From the NCBI GenBank assembly GCA_017452565.1, contig JAFTMF010000074.1, positions 1-24,568 of the forward strand: a stretch of 24,568 nucleotides of DNA, in the 5' to 3' direction. Both the position numbers and the translations under genes were made by a program. Of this stretch, positions 22,098-24,568 are shown piece after piece. Each line of letters begins with the position of its first letter. The stretch's first letter is position 1. The notes under the pieces were generated by a model that worked only from the letters and a program-made list of their open reading frames with translations, had not been told where the DNA came from and ran no database searches. Origin of the DNA: Clostridia bacterium. Lineage in GTDB: Bacteria; Bacillota; Clostridia; Oscillospirales; CAG-272.

Positions 22098-22127
22098 AAA
22101 AAAAGCGAGAACGGATTCGTTCTCGCT
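22098..22127 (-). terminator. Terminator of the HPr-like gene
   Basis: A perfect 10-bp stem (22104-22113 with 22118-22127) and 4-base loop; the minus strand continues into TTTTTT. Confidence 0.93.
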
Positions 22128-22163
22128 GAAAAATCAGTGTGGGGGATTCCCCCGTAGGTGGGT

Positions 22164-22400
22164 TTACTCGACGATGAAGTCACGCAGCTCGAAGTAGCAG
22201 TCGCTGTCACATTCGACCCAAATTTCATCCCAAGCGATTCTTGCCAGGTGGACGCCCAGCAGGCTTTTCGCATTGAGGCGGCGATCACCGCTGACCAGCG
22301 TTACTTTTCCGCTAAGGTGAGACGCAATGCGGTTGAAGCGCGCAACGTCTGCGCCGGTGTCCAGGTTGATCTTGTAAAGGTATTTCTGATTGCAAATCAT
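22164..22400 (-). CDS. HPr-fold protein lacking the phosphorylatable histidine
   Basis: A 78-residue protein resembling the HPr phosphocarrier fold. The segment VTLVSGDRRLNAKSLLGVHLA lines up with HPr's central strand and the NLKSIMGVMSL stretch around Ser46. The position of the PTS active-site His15 is occupied by other residues (GADVARF), so it cannot act as a normal PTS phosphocarrier. The Ser of AKSLLG is kept, leaving a regulatory-site role possible. Clostridia often carry such short HPr-like proteins of unknown function. GGAGG lies 9 bases upstream of the ATG. It is monocistronic with a strong promoter, a roughly 130-base leader and its own terminator. The last residues (FELRDFIVE) are typical of this group. 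Confidence 0.75.
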   Translation of the reverse strand: MICNQKYLYKINLDTGADVARFNRIASHLSGKVTLVSGDRRLNAKSLLGVHLARIAWDEIWVECDSDCYFELRDFIVE

Positions 22401-22530
22401 AGTTGTATTCCTCCAATCGAAGAACAGGCGTACAATTTTCGCCTTGCGTGGCCTCTCATATATTCTTCAAAAATCCGCAGCCACATGCTGATCGGGCAAC
22501 CGAGCCGCCACGCACTCTCTCGATTGCACC
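22401..22530 (-). other. Long, possibly structured 5' leader of the HPr-like gene
   Basis: The promoter is at 22534-22561, so the transcript has about 130 bases before the ATG at 22400. An 8-bp pairing (22445-22452 with 22507-22514) encloses a domain of about 54 bases, and GCGG/CCGC and GGCTGC-type segments lie within. I did not match it to a known riboswitch class. Confidence 0.5.
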
Positions 22531-22533
22531 CTT

Positions 22534-22561
22534 ATTATAGCCAACTTTTTACACTTGTCAA
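22534..22561 (-). promoter_or_regulatory. Consensus promoter of the HPr-like gene
   Basis: TTGACA (22556-22561), a 16-base spacer and TATAAT (22534-22539) on the minus strand: both hexamers are perfect. Confidence 0.9.
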
Positions 22562-22650
22562 TGGGTTTTTGAAAAGTTTTTTTGAATCTACCAATCGTCT
22601 ATACTGCCTAAAATTGATTTATCAAATATAGTCAATTTGCACAAACGCGA

Positions 22651-22860
22651 GCCCTCCCCTCTGGGGAGGGTGGCTCGGGATCGCCGCAGGCGAGAACCGA
22701 GACGGGAGAGGTCAGACAGCGAGAGTGCGGACGGGGAGATGGGAGGGCGAAAGAAAACGGCTCTCCCTTTCGGCGCGAGTTTATACGCCGCCACGTACCT
22801 CTCCCGTCTCGGACTCCGCCTTCGGCTTCCGTCCGATCCACCCTCCCCAAGGGGGAGGGC
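22651..22860. repeat. Inverted-repeat intergenic element, copy 3
   Basis: The two ends pair: 22663-22678 with 22833-22848 (one mismatch) and, further in, 22696-22712 with 22797-22812 (16 of 17 positions). Each end also contains a short GGGGAGGG/CCCTCCCC hairpin. The left end matches 228-280 of copy 1. The middle (22713-22796) is different from the other copies. No gene is supported in the gap between the HPr-like leader and 22901. Confidence 0.75.
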
Positions 22861-22861
22861 T

Positions 22862-22894
22862 AAAGAAAACGGCTACCCCACTCGGAGTAGCCGT
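22862..22894 (-). terminator. Terminator of the GH130 gene
   Basis: An 8-bp stem (22869-22876 with 22887-22894), extendable past one mismatch, followed on the minus strand by TTTTCTTT. It starts 7 bases after the stop codon. Confidence 0.83.
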
Positions 22895-22900
22895 GTATGC

Positions 22901-23887
22901 TCAGAAGCTGTATTTCTTGGTGTACGCTACCAGCTCGTCCACGGTGGTGAATGCCAGACCGGTAACCGTGTCTGCACAGCCGTAGTAGATGGCGATTCTT
23001 CCGGTGTCGGCATCGGTGAGCGCCGCGCAGGGGAAGGTGACGTTGGGAACGTCGCCATTCTGCTCGTAGGGCATCTCGGGCCCCAGAATGTAGAACTGAG
23101 TGCGATACTTCACCTTCCAAGGCTCGTCGATATCAAGGATGGCAGCGCCCATACGGTAGACGTAGCCGTTGCAGGTGGTGATCACGCCGTGATAGATGAG
23201 AAGCCAACCCTCGTCAGTCTCGATAGGGCAGGGGCCTGCACCGGTCTTGGTGCACTGCCAAGCCGACTGATCAAAGGGAGCGGGGCCGAACACGTGGCGA
23301 TGACGTCCCCAATAGGTCAGATCGGGAGATTCGGAGAGGAAGATGTCGCCGAAGGGGGTGTGACCGGTGTCGCTGGGACGGGAGAGCATCATATACTTGC
23401 CGCCAATCTTGCGGGGGAAGAGGACGCCGTTGCGGTTGTAGGGCAAGAAAGCGTTCTCCATCTGATAGAACTTCTTGAAATCGAAGGTGTAGGCGATGCC
23501 GATGGTGGGGCCATGGTAGCCGTTGCACCAAGTGATGTAATAGCGATCTTCGATGAAGATCACACGGGGATCGTAGCGGTATTCGAAACGGGTGACGTCT
23601 GCCTCGCCCTCCATTTCGATGGGGGTGTCGGAGATGTTCCAGTTGATGCCGTCCTTGGAGAAGCCCACGAAGAGGTTCATCCGCACTGCTTTGTCATCAC
23701 AGCGGAAGACACCGGCGAAGCCGTCCTTAAAGGGAACGACGGCGCTGTTGAAGATGCTATTTGCCTTGAAGAAGTGATGACGTCCGATGATGGGGTTCCG
23801 GTCGTAGCGCCAAACGGGCTCTTCGCAGCCCTCGGGCTTGTCCTGCCAAGGAATATTCGGCAGGGAATTTCCAATGATTTTGCTCAT
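22901..23887 (-). CDS. GH130 beta-1,4-mannooligosaccharide phosphorylase
   Basis: A 328-residue five-bladed beta-propeller enzyme of glycoside hydrolase family 130, which splits beta-1,4-mannosides with inorganic phosphate to give mannose-1-phosphate. Signature segments are FNSAVVPFKDG (46-56), the catalytic YDPR (Asp106), NGVLFP and GGKYMMLSRPSDTGHTPFG (162-180), and the GWLLIYHGV segment. The pattern fits the subfamily acting on mannooligosaccharides rather than mannosylglucose, but this assignment needs a tree. No signal peptide, so it acts on imported oligosaccharides. AAAGGA precedes the ATG. It follows the Nudix gene by 25 bases in one unit; no transporter or regulator is nearby. Confidence 0.88.
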   Translation of the reverse strand: MSKIIGNSLPNIPWQDKPEGCEEPVWRYDRNPIIGRHHFFKANSIFNSAVVPFKDGFAGVFRCDDKAVRMNLFVGFSKDGINWNISDTPIEMEGEADVTRFEYRYDPRVIFIEDRYYITWCNGYHGPTIGIAYTFDFKKFYQMENAFLPYNRNGVLFPRKIGGKYMMLSRPSDTGHTPFGDIFLSESPDLTYWGRHRHVFGPAPFDQSAWQCTKTGAGPCPIETDEGWLLIYHGVITTCNGYVYRMGAAILDIDEPWKVKYRTQFYILGPEMPYEQNGDVPNVTFPCAALTDADTGRIAIYYGCADTVTGLAFTTVDELVAYTKKYSF

Positions 23888-23912
23888 TTTCTAAAAATCC
23901 TTTCGTGATTTC

Positions 23913-24377
23913 TTACAGAGGCGATCTGTCCAGCACCGATTCGATCAGCGTGTCGCCTTGATATTTGAGTTTCAGGGTAAAGAAGGGAGCATCCTCCATC
24001 AGCTCGCGAAGGAAGATACGGTCGCCCTCCCAAAGGGGGAGCGAGAGGATGCGATCCACGGGGATGAACGCCAGATCGCCTTCGTTGCATTCGATGAGCG
24101 TGCCCGAAAAATCGTCGGAGGTGTAGACGAACATCAGCTCATCCTCCCATTCGCTGGAGATGAAGGTGACGATGCCCCGCAGCCGCAGGGAGCCGAGGGT
24201 CAGACCCGTCTCCTCGCTGACCTCGCGGATAAAGCACTCGTCGGGAGTCTCTCCGTTTTCCACGTGACCGCCCACGCCGATCCATTTGTTGTGATTGGGA
24301 TCGACCGCCTTCTTGGTGCGATGGAGCATCAGATAGGAGCCGTCGTGAATGAGATAGCCTAAAGTGGTGATTTTCAT
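23913..24377 (-). CDS. Nudix hydrolase (MutT/8-oxo-dGTPase-like)
   Basis: A 154-residue Nudix protein. The complete Nudix box runs from Gly37 to Leu59 (GHVENGETPDECF, then REVSEETGL), giving the catalytic REVSEE core that binds Mg2+. The KWIGVGGHVE approach and the following LRGIVTF strand resemble MutT-type 8-oxo-dGTP pyrophosphatases common in Firmicutes; other nucleoside-diphosphate derivatives are possible substrates, including a sugar nucleotide given the GH130 partner. The ATG at 24377 is chosen because AAGGAG lies 8 bases upstream; an in-frame start ten codons earlier lacks a site. Its promoter must lie in or beyond the MITE-like element at 24410. Confidence 0.85.
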   Translation of the reverse strand: MKITTLGYLIHDGSYLMLHRTKKAVDPNHNKWIGVGGHVENGETPDECFIREVSEETGLTLGSLRLRGIVTFISSEWEDELMFVYTSDDFSGTLIECNEGDLAFIPVDRILSLPLWEGDRIFLRELMEDAPFFTLKLKYQGDTLIESVLDRSPL

Positions 24378-24409
24378 AAAGTCTCCTTGGGAACAATGAA
24401 GATTCAATT

Positions 24410-24549
24410 GTAGGGCGGGGGCTTGCTCCCACCGCCGTAGTTTCTGCTCCTCGCGCTATGAAACGGTTGGATGTGATCGTGTTTTCATTGTGGACAGAGG
24501 TGAAATTCGCGTTATTCCGGTAGACGGCGGGAGCAAGCCCCCGCCCTAC
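24410..24549. repeat. MITE-like element with 25-base terminal inverted repeats
   Basis: The ends 24410-24434 and 24525-24549 are inverted copies with one mismatch, starting GTAGGGCGGGGGCTTGC. The 90-base centre has no ORF. Similar GTAGGG-type elements are widespread in Clostridia genomes from memory. It sits 33 bases upstream of the Nudix start codon. A -10-like TACAAT on the minus strand (24407-24412) is created at its edge. Confidence 0.8.
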
Positions 24550-24568
24550 GGGAGGGTGCGAACAGTTC

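Noticed and set aside
22401..22530. Cyclic di-GMP-I riboswitch upstream of the HPr-like gene
   Set aside because: Only a short CACGCAAGGC segment is reminiscent; the rest of the conserved core is missing.
22637..23908. Long plus-strand frame across the repeat and GH130
   Set aside because: Antisense of GH130 and of repeat copy 3; no start signal, and the minus-strand protein is clearly conserved.

Overview
The window looks like a chromosomal segment of an anaerobic, endospore-forming Clostridia member, probably gut-associated and near the Oscillospiraceae-type lineages. This is inferred from gene content: pyruvate formate-lyase with its activase, a SpoVM micro-gene beside rsgA, PdaA-like and SpoVB-like proteins, Gram-positive lipoproteins with Thr-rich linkers, strong AGGAGG-type ribosome binding sites and TTGACA/TATAAT promoters. 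Coding DNA favours G/C in third positions. No tRNA, rRNA, CRISPR array, transposase or phage gene was seen. Most genes are on the minus strand.

Layout. 1-94: tail of a Gly/Cys-rich protein with its terminator. 151-437: inverted-repeat element. 441-3828 (-): rsgA, spoVM, mtaB and a zinc-dependent phospholipase C-like gene; the 25-residue spoVM is easily missed. 3976-5797 (+): PHP phosphoesterase overlapping a SAM methyltransferase. 5863-9722 (-): a secreted BSP-type metallopeptidase lipoprotein and a SpoVB/MurJ-like flippase. 9931-12508 (+): metG and two small membrane proteins. 12566-13084 (-): a membrane protein whose promoter lies inside the pflA terminator hairpin. 13167-16170 (-): pflB-pflA. 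16503-17303 (-): a lipoprotein. 17450-19832 (-): PdaA-like deacetylase followed by alr. 20229-21977 (-): a large SGNH-esterase lipoprotein. 22164-22400 (-): an HPr-like protein without the phosphorylatable His, with a strong promoter and a leader of about 130 nt. 22901-24377 (-): a Nudix hydrolase and a GH130 mannooligosaccharide phosphorylase. 24410-24549: a MITE-like inverted repeat.

Themes. Three genes concern spore envelope or peptidoglycan (spoVM, pdaA-like, SpoVB-like), with alr supplying D-alanine. pflB/pflA and GH130 indicate mixed-acid fermentation of sugars including mannan oligosaccharides. Three related non-coding inverted-repeat elements (151-437, about 19929-20160, 22651-22860) plus the 24410-24549 element fill most of the larger gaps. 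I found no clearly unprecedented multi-gene system. The best leads are the unannotated SpoVM, the HPr-like gene with its leader, the dispersed repeat family, and the promoter nested in a terminator at 13118-13162.
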